Assembly (NCBI GenBank): GCA_963210315.1
Contig: OY723305.1
Location: 1 to 64,000 of the forward strand
DNA length: 64,000 bases
From: Rhynchopus euleeides
Lineage: Eukaryota > Euglenozoa > Diplonemea > Diplonemida > Diplonemidae
Reading direction: 5' to 3'
Shown here: piece by piece, positions 9,580 to 19,752 of the stretch
Layout: the number at the start of each line of letters is the position of its first letter
Numbering within the stretch: the stretch's first letter is position 1
The notes under the pieces: model-generated
Told to the model about the DNA's origin: nothing
The model's input: only the letters and a program-made list of their open reading frames with translations
The model's database searches: none
Made by a program: the position numbers and the translations under genes

Positions 9580-10350
9580 GGTTAGCGGCATCGGCCGAAG
9601 TCGGACGGTGGGTGGACTTCTCACCAGGGTTTGACCCTCTGCCCCAAGGTGGACAAGGCCGACGGTGAGAAGTTTCTCCGCACATCCATCCACCGTTTTG
9701 CTTCCGGTTGCTACTCCGAGTACAAGAGATACTCCCAGTCCACGGAAGGGATGGCTGCAGAGAGAACAGGCGCACTGGGACCTGCGGTCCTGGAAGGGGT
9801 CTGCGGCAGGATGCGGAGGGTGTTGATGATGAATGGGGGGGGTCGCTATCCGGGATGGTGTCCTCCGCGCCAAGCTCTGTTGCATGCAGCATTGGGTTGA
9901 TGGCACCTCACCGTCACAGAGGCCCAGATCTCTTCTCTGGGGGGAAAGCTGGAGGCGGTGCAGGAGAGGAAGCTCTGTATTGGCAAGCTGCGACTTGCGG
10001 AACTCGAAGTCGCGAGGATCGCAGACAGTAACGCATCTGAACGCAAGCGCAAGCGGACTGCCTTGATTGACAGTATTTGCATTGTATTCCACTGTGATGT
10101 CGTGGTTAAAGGGGGTGCAAGCCCTGGCACGCGGGATCCTCAACTGCCAGAGTAAAAACAAACCCGCTATTCTTGAACTCATTGAGAGTATGGACCGGTG
10201 TTTTACTCTGTCGGAACTGAGGGAATGCGGAGGCGAGGGAACTCGTAGTCCGCCCAGAGTGGAGTCAGGAAGGGTTACTCGCGAAGCTTCAGGACCACGA
10301 CACGGAACATATCGAGATTCCAGCAGTTGAAGAAGGAGAGTAGAGCGTAG
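9580..10350 (+). pseudogene. Decayed or intron-split gene with basic coiled-coil segment
   Basis: Several plus-strand pieces read as protein. About 9640-9830 includes KVDKADGEKFLRTSIHRFAS. About 9905-10070 includes AQISSLGGKLEAVQERKLCI and ADSNASERKRKRTALID, a charged coiled coil with a basic patch. About 10150-10345 includes KNKPAILELIESMDRCFTLS and ends in an acidic tail before TAG. The pieces are in different frames, so introns or frameshifts lie between them. The coiled coil plus basic patch recalls the C-terminal part of Myb/SANT-like DNA-binding proteins, but this is only a resemblance. Confidence 0.35.
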
Positions 10351-11153
10351 ACGGTCCAGAGGCTGGAGTAAGTCAGTAGAGCCGTAGAGAGTGCGGGTGC
10401 CACAGCCCCAAAAACCCCCACCCCCTCCCCTCACTTCCTGCCTGCAGGTCCCTTTTTGTTGTAACCCTCAACCAGCAAAGTGCCCCTGAACTGATCTCCC
10501 ACTCCTCTCCTCCCAGCATTCACAGGCACAACTGCCTGAACCAGACCCGCATTTCACGGGTGAAGTTTGTCACCTAGACCACAAAAATGACCCCACTACG
10601 ATCCGCGCGGAGTCCAAAAAGTACAATGGGGGAAGAAAATCACGATTCTGGGAGGTCGAATTTTTCCACCCAAGAAAATAAGTTTTGACACCCCCCCCCC
10701 CCTTTTTCGGTGACCCAAAAAGTACCCAAGAAGTACCCAAATTTGACTTTTTTTTGGGCGTCAGCCAGACCATAATATTTACAGGGCTTTCTGCGACTCG
10801 GGGACTTGGACCAGGTGATCGGACGGCATACAGAGTCCCTGACGGGACCTACTCGTGCACTTTTCGCGCGATTCCTGACGCAAGCCATCCTCACCACCGA
10901 GTCCCCAACTGGCCCTGTAAATATTTTGGAACGTAAATATTATGGAAGGCCAGTGGAGGGAGTACGTGAGTACGATCGAAACTGGGGCCACGTAGGGGGT
11001 AAGCCTCACGAAATGTGACGGACGTGAGGGGAGGTGCTTTAAAGGTTGCGCTAGCCAGACACCGCCTTCAAACTGGTTTCAACACACACACACGCCTGCA
11101 GCTTCCCACAGCAGTCCCCCCCTGACAGGATTTTTGTGTGACACGCAGGAAAG
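10351..11153. other. Non-coding spacer and upstream region of the TBL-like gene
   Basis: No gene seen. Holds a C-rich stretch (10405-10435), the second mosaic repeat (10571-10755), and CA-repeat leader sequence (11078-11092) just before the next gene's ATG. Confidence 0.4.
10571..10755. repeat. Mosaic dispersed repeat, copy 2
   Basis: Shares with 8105-8240 the block AAAATGACCCCAC (direct, near 10584) and the block CCCAAGAAGTACCCAAATTT (direct, near 10725). GAAAATAAGTTTTGACA (near 10674) is the inverted form of 8144-8160. A C14-like run separates the last two. Confidence 0.5.
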
Positions 11154-12332
11154 ATGGTCCTCAATCATCAACAGTTGATAATTGTGTGCATCGTGGGTCT
11201 TTCAGCCTTCATTGGATGGAAGTCGTTTTCCACTTCACAACATTCGTCCAAGGTGGATCGAAGGATTGAGGGTCTTGCGAAGGAGCTGGAAGCACTCAGG
11301 AAGACGCATGGGTTCAAAGAGGCGTCAGGGAACAAGACGGTTTCGACCGGCCTGGCTGACGTGAAGGCGAAGCTCGAGGCGGGGCTGCAGAGTTCGTCCG
11401 ACGAATTCTCAAGCCTGAAGAAGAAGCAAGACAGCCTGATCGAGGAGGTTGCTACTGAGAAGGCACAGGTCGCCTCCCTGATTGAGTCAAAGAAGAAGCT
11501 GGAGGATGAGTTGGAGAAGCTCAAGGAAGGCCCTGGCCTCGGATATATTCCTATTAACTGCTGGACGGTTGGCTCCTACCTGACGAGAGAGGACATGTAC
11601 AGAACCTTCCGGCACAGCGAGCGCCAGAGAATGTTCTACCTGGATGGACTTACAACCGACAACATCCCTGTCTCCACTCTGAGCGGCTATGAGAAGGCTG
11701 ACGAGTCGCGGAGGTTCTGCGCACAGTTCCTCAAGGTCGGGTTCGTGCCGAAGGTGACCTTGCACAACGGGGGTCCGCTGCTCACGTCCTGCCCGCTCGC
11801 CAAGCTGGCGGAGGGTGTGAAGACGGGTAGTTACGAGGAGCCATCGATTGGGGAGATTACGTTTGAGGTCGCCGGGTGTGACATACCGCTGAAGAACTTC
11901 ACACGCAACAACATCCTGACAGCCCTGAAGGGGCGGCGCATCATCATCATTGGCGACTCGATGGGGCGGCAGCAGTTCATCCGCCTGGTCGAATGGATCC
12001 GCAACGATCGGCCACTGTCTGAGCACCTCACCGACCGGCCGGAGCATTGTTTCCATTTCGACGTCCTCTATTCAGCGAACGCGGAGAACGACTCCTTCCA
12101 TTTCTTCCCTGAGCATGAAAAGATCGACAGCGTCCCGCCTGGGACAGGCGTTCCGGATCCCCTTGTTGAGATTCTGTTTTTGTGGGATCCTTTCCCGCTC
12201 GGTTTCCGTGATTCGCTGTTCACGACGCTGAACCCGACAGATGTCATTTCGGCCTTCATTTACTGGTGGCGCCCGGAGGAAGAGATGACGAAAGGCGACC
12301 GCTTCCTCCAGGCGGTTATCGGTACGGCCTGA
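11154..12332 (+). CDS. Membrane-anchored PC-esterase/TBL-like protein, C-terminus cut by rDNA
   Basis: 392 codons from an ATG at 11154. Residues 6-24 are hydrophobic (LIIVCIVGLSAFIGW), giving a type II signal anchor. Residues 32-128 are a charged coiled-coil stalk, followed by a globular part. RRIIIIGDSMGRQQF with the GDS triad at 267-269 matches block I of the PC-esterase/TBL family, which includes Golgi polysaccharide O-acetyltransferases. The acceptor in this organism cannot be read. The family's C-terminal DxxH block is absent: the frame stops at 12332 and 28S rDNA begins about 30 bp later, so the 3' part of the gene is missing. A GGTACGG just before the stop could instead be a 5' splice site whose downstream exons were lost. 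Truncated, perhaps non-functional. Confidence is good for the coding call, moderate for the family. Confidence 0.65.
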   Translation: MVLNHQQLIIVCIVGLSAFIGWKSFSTSQHSSKVDRRIEGLAKELEALRKTHGFKEASGNKTVSTGLADVKAKLEAGLQSSSDEFSSLKKKQDSLIEEVATEKAQVASLIESKKKLEDELEKLKEGPGLGYIPINCWTVGSYLTREDMYRTFRHSERQRMFYLDGLTTDNIPVSTLSGYEKADESRRFCAQFLKVGFVPKVTLHNGGPLLTSCPLAKLAEGVKTGSYEEPSIGEITFEVAGCDIPLKNFTRNNILTALKGRRIIIIGDSMGRQQFIRLVEWIRNDRPLSEHLTDRPEHCFHFDVLYSANAENDSFHFFPEHEKIDSVPPGTGVPDPLVEILFLWDPFPLGFRDSLFTTLNPTDVISAFIYWWRPEEEMTKGDRFLQAVIGTA

Positions 12333-12362
12333 TGCAAGAGAAAGCCATCTCCCCTGTTTTTT

Positions 12363-14210
12363 CCATGCACATCCACTAGACACCCTACTGCACAGAGGTA
12401 GTGCAGCTTTCCAAGGTGGCTAACCATGTCCCCGCGCGAAGCGTTTCAAGGGTCAGCGCGCCTTTCAAAAAGAGACGACTACGTCATCCGGGGCCAGTGG
12501 ATATGGTCAACAGGATAGCCAATGTGTCACCACTCATTCTCTGCATTCAGGTAGCGGAATGTTCACGCTTTCCCTTTCGGCAATCCCACAACAAATCAGC
12601 AAGCTGATCCATCGTGACTTTGAGGCGAGCAATTACACCTTGCCTTAGGACCGACTGACCCACGTCCAAATGCTGTTGACGCGGAAACCTTCTCCACTTC
12701 GGCCTTCAATGTTCTCCATTGAATATTCGCTACTACAACCAAGATCTGCACTCACCCACGCTCCAGAGAGGCTCACGCCATCCCCTTCGCGGCGTGGGTC
12801 ACGCACTCCTACGCATGCCACGGCTTTTCAATACCGGAGCACGGCCGACTATGGGTGGGTCGCTTGAGCACCATCCATTTTCGGGACAGGTTCATTCGGC
12901 AGGTGAGTTGTTACACACTCATTATCGGATGCCGACTTCCATGGCCACCGTCCTGCTGTCTAGATGAACCTACACCCTTTGTGGGATCTGATGAGCGACC
13001 ACTCGGGCACCTTAAGTCAGCTCTCGGTTCATCCCGCGTCGCCAGTCCTGCTTACCAGAAGTGGCCCACTTGAAACCAGGATTCTACGTCAGGGTACAAG
13101 TAAGTTACCCCGAGCTCACGCCCATTTAAAGTTTGAGAATAGGTCGAGGAAGCGGTATCCCCAATGCCTCCAATCATTCGCTTTACCTGGCGTAACTCCT
13201 TTTTTGGTTCCAGCTATCCTGAGGGAAACTTCGGAGTGAACCAGCTACTAGATGGTTCGATGGGTCTTTCGCCCCTATACCCAGCTTGGACGAGCGATTT
13301 GCACGTCAACACCGCAACGGCCCTCCACCAGGGTTTCCCCCGGCTTCGGCCTATCCAGGCATAGTTCACCATCTTTCGGGTCCCAACAAGTGTACTTTAC
13401 CTCAAATCCCTTTCCAGTAAATCAGGATCGGGCTGTGCTGCGTCCTCAAGGATTGGCACATCTCCCTTTCAGTGCGGCTTGTGGGTTTGACACCCTAAGC
13501 CTCGCACACGTGTTAGACTCCTTGGTCCGTGTTTCAAGACGGGTAGTATAAGGTCGCTGTGTCTAGTGCCTGCCCTACGTAAACTTATCTGCGGCACACA
13601 CGTCAGACAAAGGTGACAACCCGAAGGAGCCGACACTTAATCTGAACGTATATACAACAGACTTCGCGCCTCAGACAGATACGTATCCTCAGCAGTCTGC
13701 CTTTCACCAGTGCAACGCACAAGCAAGGTAGGTGCCACGAATACGACTAGACGTCCTACTACCAAGTTAGGCAGCAGGTTTGAACGGGCCTTATACTCTT
13801 ATCACTCATCGGTTTCAGGGACTTTTAACTCTCTTTTCAAAGTTCTTTTCATCTTTCCATCACTGTACTTGTTCGCTATCGGTCTCCGGGAGATATTTAG
13901 CCTTAGCAGAGGGATACCTGCCGATTAGCTCAGCATTCCCAAACTGAGCGACTCTTGCAAACAGTGAAGCACCCACGCGTTAGGAGGAAGGACGGGACTC
14001 TCACCCTCTGTGGCGCTCCATTCCAGAAGACTTACTCCTCCAACGTATGGCCCCCACCGCCGCTTGCACCACATGCCGACACAAGTGCCGGTTCAGGCTT
14101 GGGCTCTGCCCTGTTCACTCGCCGTTACTAGGAGCATCGCTGTTGCTTTCTTTTCCTGCGCTGAGTGATATGCTTAAGTTCAGCGCGTAGATCTGCAACC
14201 GCTGAGGTCG
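12363..14210 (-). rRNA. 28S rRNA, 5' part (3' end truncated)
   Basis: The reverse complement starts CGACCTCAG...CGCTGAACTTAAGCATATCA at 14210 and runs through conserved LSU blocks, including GTGGGTCAGTCGGTCCTAAG near 12640-12662 and the GCTGCACTACCTCTGTGCAG helix near 12391-12410. Similarity stops at about 12363, roughly halfway along a 28S gene, where it abuts unrelated DNA just after the TBL-like gene. The missing middle of 28S is not in the window. Confidence 0.85.
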
Positions 14211-14370
14211 TTAGGAAAAAGCGCGACCTGATGAGTCAGCCGTAAGACGAATCCCACGAGACCGACTCATTGAGTCGCTCCTAAGCTTGCGCCTTAACTT
14301 GTTAGGAGTGACTCAGATGTGCCCCACCTGCACTTTTGCCTTAGATCACGAGGTTTTCCGGCTATGAAAT
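14211..14370 (-). other. ITS2
   Basis: About 160 bp between 5.8S and 28S on the minus strand, short for an ITS2. Borders set by the flanking rRNAs. Confidence 0.7.
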
Positions 14371-14528
14371 TTGTAAGCGACACTCAACAGCTGCTGGGCA
14401 CAGGCGAACCTGGCCCGCAAATGCGTTCGACGACCTGATGAGTCTCATGCTTCTGCAATTCCCATTGAATATCGCGTCTAGCTGCGGTCTTCATCGATCC
14501 CAGAGCCAAGACATCCACCGATAAGTGC
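14371..14528 (-). rRNA. 5.8S rRNA
   Basis: The reverse complement contains GGTGGATGTCTTGGCTC, GATCGATGAAGACCGCAGC, AATTGCAGAAGCATGAGACT and CGAACGCATTTGCGGGCC, the conserved 5.8S core, about 158 nt long. Lies between ITS1 and ITS2 in the normal order. Confidence 0.9.
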
Positions 14529-14663
14529 AGTTGTTGTCACCCGCCTGCAGTACCCTAGAGCACTACAGGTGAGGACGCCAAAAGCAGATGCTTTGGGAAA
14601 GATTTTTGCCTTACTAAGACCTTGATCAGACTGGCCTCCGAGAAGGACCAGTACCGACTTTGG
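14529..14663 (-). other. ITS1
   Basis: About 135 bp between the 18S 3' end and 5.8S; short. Confidence 0.7.
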
Positions 14664-15357
14664 TAATGATCCTGCTGCAGGTTCACCTACAGCAACCTTG
14701 TTACGACTTTTGCTTCCTCTAGCTGAAAAATATTGCTTGGGTTCGGAACGCAACAATTGGAAATCCAAGAGTCGCAACCTCCCCCAAGCTCTATCCTACA
14801 GCCAATCGGTAGCAACGACGGGCGGTGTGTACAAATGGCAGGGACGTAATCAGTGCAAGCTGATGACTTGCGCCTACTAGGCATTCCTCATTCAAGGAGA
14901 ATAATTGCAATCATCGATCCTCATCACGACGCAAGTTCAAAAGATTTCCCTTCCTCTTCAAGATAGGTTGCCGAAAGGCAATCAGACTCGTTGAATGCGT
15001 CAGTGTAGTGCGCGTGCAGCCTAGGACATTTAGGAGCATCACAGACCTGCTATTGGCTCGCTCTTCCGCGTGCTATAGACGCACGCAGTCCCCTTAAGAA
15101 GTGGATTCCTTGTTTCAAGTAAGGTCTAGGACCAGACTTGCCTTGCGGACAACAGGCTCACCTATTTAAGGGTCGAGATCTCGTTCGTTAACGGAATCAA
15201 CCAGACAAATCACTCCACCAACCAGGAGCGGCCATGCACCACCACACAATGGATCGAGAAAGAGCTCTCAATCTGTCAATCCTTACATTGTCCTGACCTA
15301 GTAAAATTCCCCGTGTTGAGTCAAATTAAGCCGCATACTCCACGCCCGGTGGTGTCA

Positions 15358-15390
<33 letters not shown>

Positions 15391-16716
15391 ATGTACTCCC
15401 CCCTGAACCCATAATCTTTGATTTCTCGTTTCAAGGGTAGTGCCGTAGGGGCCATAGTGGTGCACCCTTCGATCCTGAGACGGCATCGTTTACAGTCGTG
15501 GACTACGACGGTATCTGATCATCTTCGATCCCCACACTCTCGTTCTTGATTAATGAAGACATTCTTGTCGAATGCTTTCGCAGAAGTTCGTCTTCCCGCG
15601 ATCTAAGAATTTCACCTCTGACGTGGGAGTACGTACGACCCCGGCAGTCCCTATTGATCCCGCTGAACCGCGGTCTTACTTGAATCCGAAGATACGAGAA
15701 AGAATCCAACGGCTCGAATTACTCCTTCTCGGGCTGAAAACCAACAAAATAGAACCGAGAGGATCGATCCCTTGTTATTCCATGCTTTACCATTCAAGAC
15801 TTACGCCTGCATTGGGCACGCTGGTTTGTTCACAGTAACATCGGTGGTCGACCCGTATGCGCATGGTATACGCGTAAGCGCTTTCAACTCCCGTGAAGGA
15901 GCCTACTCACAGGGTGCCATTACCACCGTTGATAGAGCCCAGGTCTTGATGTAGAGTGTTTGACCCATAGCAGAGCCATCGGACATTGCGCCTTCAAGAT
16001 TTACCATGGCACCCTACAACCTGAGCTCTGGATCCAACTACGAGCTTTTTAACAGCAGCAGCATTAATATACGCTATTGGTGCTGGAATTACCGCGGGTG
16101 CTGGCACCAGACTTGTCCACCAATCGATACTCACTGACAGGTTTAGATATCATCCATTGCAATCTCCATAACACTGGTGCCAGAAGTCGCTATTTCTCTT
16201 CGCTGCCTCAGCAGTGTTGCTATTGGGCAATTTGCGCGCCTGCTGCCATCCTTAGATGTGGTAGCCGTTTCTCAGGCTCCCTCTCCGGAATCGAACCCTA
16301 ATTCCCCGTTACCCGTTACAGCCACGGTAGTCCACTACACTACCGTCAAAAGCTGATAGGGCAGATACTCCTGCGGGCCTGCACCAGATCAAGTCTGTGT
16401 GCTATCGCTCGGTTGGCCTGTTTCATCCAAAGAACCACTGCTATTGCTAGCGTTGGTTTTCGTTTCGGTCAACTGCATCCCCTTCAGCCCAATAGGGTTT
16501 CCCCCATTGAGTGGAATCTGAGTGGGATTTTTCGGACAGGTATTAGCAATGGAGTTACCATTGTTATCCCACTGGACGCCAAAGGCACCTTTCCCGCGTG
16601 GATTGTAGCTGATTTAATGAGCCGTTTGCAGATCCACTGTTAATCCATTTACTCTGAGACTTGCATGGCTTAATCCTTGAAACAAGCATATGACTACTGG
16701 CAGGATCAACCAGGTT
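14664..16716 (-). rRNA. 18S rRNA
   Basis: The reverse complement opens with AACCTGGTTGATCCTGCCAG at 16716 and closes with GGTGAACCTGCAGCAGGATC..TTA at 14664. It includes the universal blocks GATCGAAGATGATCAGATAC (about 15511), TTAAAGGAATTGACGG (about 15361) and GTACACACCGCCCGTC (about 14816). The span is about 2.05 kb, roughly 0.25 kb longer than a typical 18S. The surplus lies in the variable regions rather than in one clear intron. Looks complete. Confidence 0.93.
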
Positions 16717-17049
16717 TCTTGTCACTCAAATCTTATTCCAGTCGCACAGGGACGGGGAAGAATTAGTGAGCAAGTGCCTTGAAGGTTGATGTTGTAACCG
16801 GCTCACCTGAGGAGAGGCATTCCGGTCCGGCCCATTCGAGCGATCCTAGCTTTTCCCCTGCAGGTTTTAGGTGATTTTCACCACCGTGTCTTCCCGACTG
16901 TTTTGCCTGTTGCGGAGCTCTTGCAAGCAAGATGACTCCAGGCTGGGACGAACCCGTTCAGTCAGGGGTCTTGCTGTGTGTAACATTAGCACAAGACCTA
17001 AACCTGCATCACGTACCCATCCTTCGGAACGGTGCGATGTGCAATATGT

Positions 17050-17112
17050 TAATATAGCTAGCTCGAAGAGATCCTTACCGAGACAAAGCCCGACGTAAGG
17101 CTAGCTATATTA
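17050..17112. promoter_or_regulatory. Nested palindrome in the rDNA spacer
   Basis: A 13-bp perfect inverted repeat, TAATATAGCTAGC / GCTAGCTATATTA (17050-17062 and 17100-17112), encloses a CTC-GAA-GAG mini-hairpin and a CCTTAC / GTAAGG stem, giving a three-way-junction-like fold. Function unknown; perhaps Pol I control or processing. Confidence 0.5.
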
Positions 17113-17171
17113 GCACCGTCCTCAAGCAGTGTTGCCTTAGTAACACGTTGCACTGCTTGTTTGCCTACGTG

Positions 17172-17245
17172 GTATAGCCGGGCTATACAGGGAGGGTAAT
17201 TTCCTAGGGGCGTCCCCCTATTCTACCCCCTCCCTATATTGGGCA
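17172..17245. promoter_or_regulatory. Two palindromes in the rDNA spacer
   Basis: GTATAGCCGGGCTATAC (17172-17188) is a perfect palindrome with a 1-nt centre. It is followed by AGGGAGGGTA, a centre containing CCTAGGGGCGTCCCCCTA, then TACCCCCTCCCT, a second hairpin-forming repeat. Confidence 0.45.
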
Positions 17246-17288
17246 TGGACCCCCGGACCCAGCCCACCCGGCCAAAAAACAGGCATGA

Positions 17289-17366
17289 CCCCCCCCCCCC
17301 CCTCACCCCCCCCCCCCCCTAGCCTAGGCTAGAGGGGGGGGAGGGGGGGGGGAGGGGGGGGGAGGT
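17289..17366 (-). terminator. C/G-run hairpin just downstream of 28S (candidate Pol I terminator)
   Basis: Two C13-14 runs, a centre TAGCCTAGGCTA and then several G8-10 runs form a long near-palindrome starting about 25-100 bp past the 28S 3' end in the direction of transcription. Position suggests termination or processing. Homopolymer lengths may be inexact. Confidence 0.4.
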
Positions 17367-17389
17367 GGGTAGGACCCAGCCTGCCTAGA

Positions 17390-17803
17390 CACACCCGTAG
17401 CCCAGCCAAGCAAGCTTGACTGGGCGAACCGTAGGAACCGGCCATAAGGCTCAAACCCTCGGAACAACAAGGCTCCTCGAAGTGTTACGCCCGCCGGACC
17501 ATTCGGACTCGTATAGACCCGGTTGGAAGCACGGAGTCTGGATGTGAACTAGGAAGATAGCCATTCGCCGAAGCTAGACTTGGCCCGATAAACTCATGTG
17601 CCCTGACAAAGTCACGTATGTCTCTAGACTGGGTTCTGGCTTAGAGGCGTTCAGCCATAATCCATCCAGTGGTAGCATCACGGCACTGTCCGATCGGACA
17701 ACCGTAGATACCAGGGACTAGAAATGGGAGTTCCTCTCGTACTACCCCATATTGCTGTCGACATACGCCGGCTCGAGGAGCTCTCTCTCCATCAGTAGGG
17801 TAA

Positions 17804-17847
<44 letters not shown>

Positions 17848-17895
17848 GTTAGTGGGTGAACAATCCAACCCTTAGACAATTCTGCTTGTCTAGGC

Positions 17896-17927
<32 letters not shown>

Positions 17928-17944
17928 AACGTCGCTATGAACGC
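17390..17944 (-). rRNA. 28S rRNA, 3' part (5' side truncated)
   Basis: The reverse complement begins GCGTTCATAGCGACGTTGC and continues with TTTTTGATCCTTCGATGTCG, GGGTTTAGACCGTCGTGAG, GGTAGTACGAGAGGAACTCC and GGATTATGGCTGAACGCCTC, the conserved last 0.5 kb of LSU rRNA. The 3' end (17390) is approximate. The upstream side joins the 8-bp array directly at 17944 with a GCG-type microhomology. It belongs to the rDNA unit preceding the 18S at 16716. Confidence 0.88.
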
Positions 17945-18866
17945 AAACCCGCAAACCCGCAAACCCGCAAACCCGCAAACCCGCAAACCCGCAAACCCGC
18001 AAACCCGCAAACCCGCAAACCCGCAAACCCGCAAACCCCCGCAAACCCGCAAACCCGCAAACCCGCAAACCCGCAAACCCGCAAACCCGCAAACCCGCAA
18101 ACCCGCAAACCCGCAAACCCGCAAACCCGCAAACCCGCAAACCCGCAAACCCGCAAACCCGCAAACCCGCAAACCCGCAAACCCGCAAACCCGCAAACCC
18201 GCAAACCCGCAAACCCGCAAACCCGCAAACCCGCAAACCCGCAAACCTGCAAACCCGCAAACCCGCAAACCCGCAAACCCGCAAACCCGCAAACCCGCAA
18301 ACCCGCAAACCCGCAAACCCGCAAACCCGCAAACCCGCTTTCGCAAACCCGCAAACCCGCAAACCCGCAAACCCGCAAACCCGCAAACCCGCAAACCCGC
18401 AAACCCGCAAACCCGCAAACCCGCAAACCCGCAAACCCGCAAACCCGCAAACCCGCAAACCCGCAAACCCGCAAACCCGCAAACCCGCAAACCCGCAAAC
18501 CCGCAAACCCGCAAACCCGCAAACCCGCAAACCCGCAAACCCGCAAACCCGCAAACCCGCAAACCCGCAAACCCGCAAACCCGCAAACCCGTAAACCCGC
18601 AAACCCGCAAACCCGCAAACCCGCAAACCCGCAAACCCGCAAACCCGCAAACCCGCAAACCCGCAAACCCGCAAACCCGCAAACCCGCAAACCCGCAAAC
18701 CCGCAAACCCGCAAACCCGCAAACCCGCAAACCCGCAAACCCGCAAACCCGCAAACCCGCAAACCCGCAAACCCGCAAACCCGCAAACCCGCAAACCCGC
18801 AAACCCCGCAAACCCGCAAACCCGCAAACCCGCAAACCCGCAAACCCGCAAACCCGCAAACCCGCA
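17944..18866. repeat. 8-bp repeat array A (CCCGCAAA), about 115 units
   Basis: Head-to-tail CCCGCAAA (TTTGCGGG on the minus strand) with a few variants: an extra C near 18036 and 18803, a TTTC insertion near 18340, CCTGC near 18247 and CCGTAAA near 18590. Left border is 28S rDNA; right border is the block starting CTAGAAATATAAGC. All six frames are open because 8-bp units give a 24-bp coding period, so the long apparent frames are artefacts. Confidence 0.97.
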
Positions 18867-18998
18867 CTAGAAATATAAGCACCCGTGTCGAACCATCCTG
18901 CGTCATAGCACAGGTGCAGTGAGGAATGCCGTCTCGTCTCCGGAGTGACCTCTAGCACCGGTGGGTTTGTTGCTAACCTGTGGCGGCCTTGTTGACTG
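18867..18998. repeat. 132-bp block following array A (copy 1)
   Basis: Begins CTAGAAATATAAGCACCCG and ends CCTTGTTGACTG. An identical block follows array B at 20296-20427. It continues into the foldback here, but into array C at the other copy. Confidence 0.9.
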
Positions 18999-19150
18999 GT
19001 GCTGCAGTACACGGGTCGGCGGGCCGTGGCCCGGCGGTGGCGGTCGGCCGCTCCGCGTCGGGGCGCTTCGCGCCCCTCCTCTCCGCCTGGCCTCCCGCCA
19101 CCGCCGGGCCACGGCCCGCCGACCCGTGTACTGCAGCACCAGTCAACAAG
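18988..19150. repeat. Large foldback: 56-bp perfect inverted repeat
   Basis: Arms at 18988-19043 and 19095-19150 are perfect reverse complements, each beginning with CTTGTTGACTGGTGCTGCAG at its outer end. The 51-bp centre is itself imperfectly self-complementary with a GGGGCGC-TTC-GCGCCCC tip. A weaker match extends about 18 bp outside both arms. Transcripts of either strand would form a hairpin of about 80 bp. No coding content. Confidence 0.9.
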
Positions 19151-19363
19151 ACTGCCACACAGGGCTGCAGGCATCATGTTCAGGCGTAAGCACCCGTAAG
19201 CACCCGTCAGTAGTCTGACTCTTCTCAAGAACTCACAGGGTCATTGTACACCTGTGAGGTCACCCGCATACCTACGTGCTGGTGCCATATGAGAAGTTAG
19301 CAGGGGCAGGGGTGGGATAGTACTGACGTGGGTGAAAAGTGGGGTTTTTGCCCAGACCCCCCC
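19151..19363. other. Spacer with TAAGCACCCGT words
   Basis: AAGCACCCGT occurs twice at 19188-19208 and also in the 132-bp block near 18877 and 20306. Nothing else recognised. Confidence 0.4.
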
Positions 19364-19735
19364 AAAATGGCCACTTTCTGCAGGAAAATCCAAAATTCAG
19401 TCACCCAAGTAAATCATGAAAAATTTCACCAAACATGTCTGTGTCACGTGTGGAGTCATATCCGGAGTCAGTGCGTGACACGGTGCCATCGGACGACCAC
19501 GGAAACGGAGCAGAGGGTCCAGCAAAAAAATACCCCATCCTGGGCAAAATGGCCATTTTCCTAAGGAAAATCCAAAAATGAGTCACGCAAGTAAATAATT
19601 AAAATTTGCGAACCAAATTTTGGGCTCCAATCTGGGGCTGTTTCCGGAGTCCGTGCGTTTCACGGTGTATCTGGACCACCTCCGAAACATAGCAGAGTTA
19701 GTGCATGCAGTCTCGCAGTTTTTTGACCCCCCTAC
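19364..19735. repeat. Diverged tandem duplication, 182-bp offset
   Basis: AAAATGGCCA...GGAAAATCCAAAA...GAGTCAC(G/C)CAAGTAAAT recurs at 182 bp (AAAATGG at 19364 and 19546). Both halves also share a CCGGAGTC(A/C)GTGCGT word and a CACGGTG word. Two old satellite-like units. Confidence 0.65.
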
Positions 19736-19752
19736 CCGCAATACAGTATAAT

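Larger units (their letters stand above)
16717..17389 (-). other. rDNA intergenic spacer, about 0.67 kb
   Basis: Lies between the 3' end of one 28S and the 18S of the next unit, so it should contain terminator, promoter and 5' external spacer. Very short for an IGS. It holds three structured stretches, listed separately. No 5S gene found. Confidence 0.65.

Noticed and set aside
14215-14260. Hammerhead-like words (CTGATGAG ... CGAA) on the plus strand of ITS2
   Set aside because: They lie on the strand opposite to rRNA transcription, and the required stems do not form convincingly.
16717-17389. 5S rRNA gene in the spacer
   Set aside because: A GCCTACGTGG start-like word near 17163 is not followed by 5S internal promoter boxes on either strand.
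12401-17868. Short frames within the rDNA
   Set aside because: They lie inside conserved rRNA sequence.
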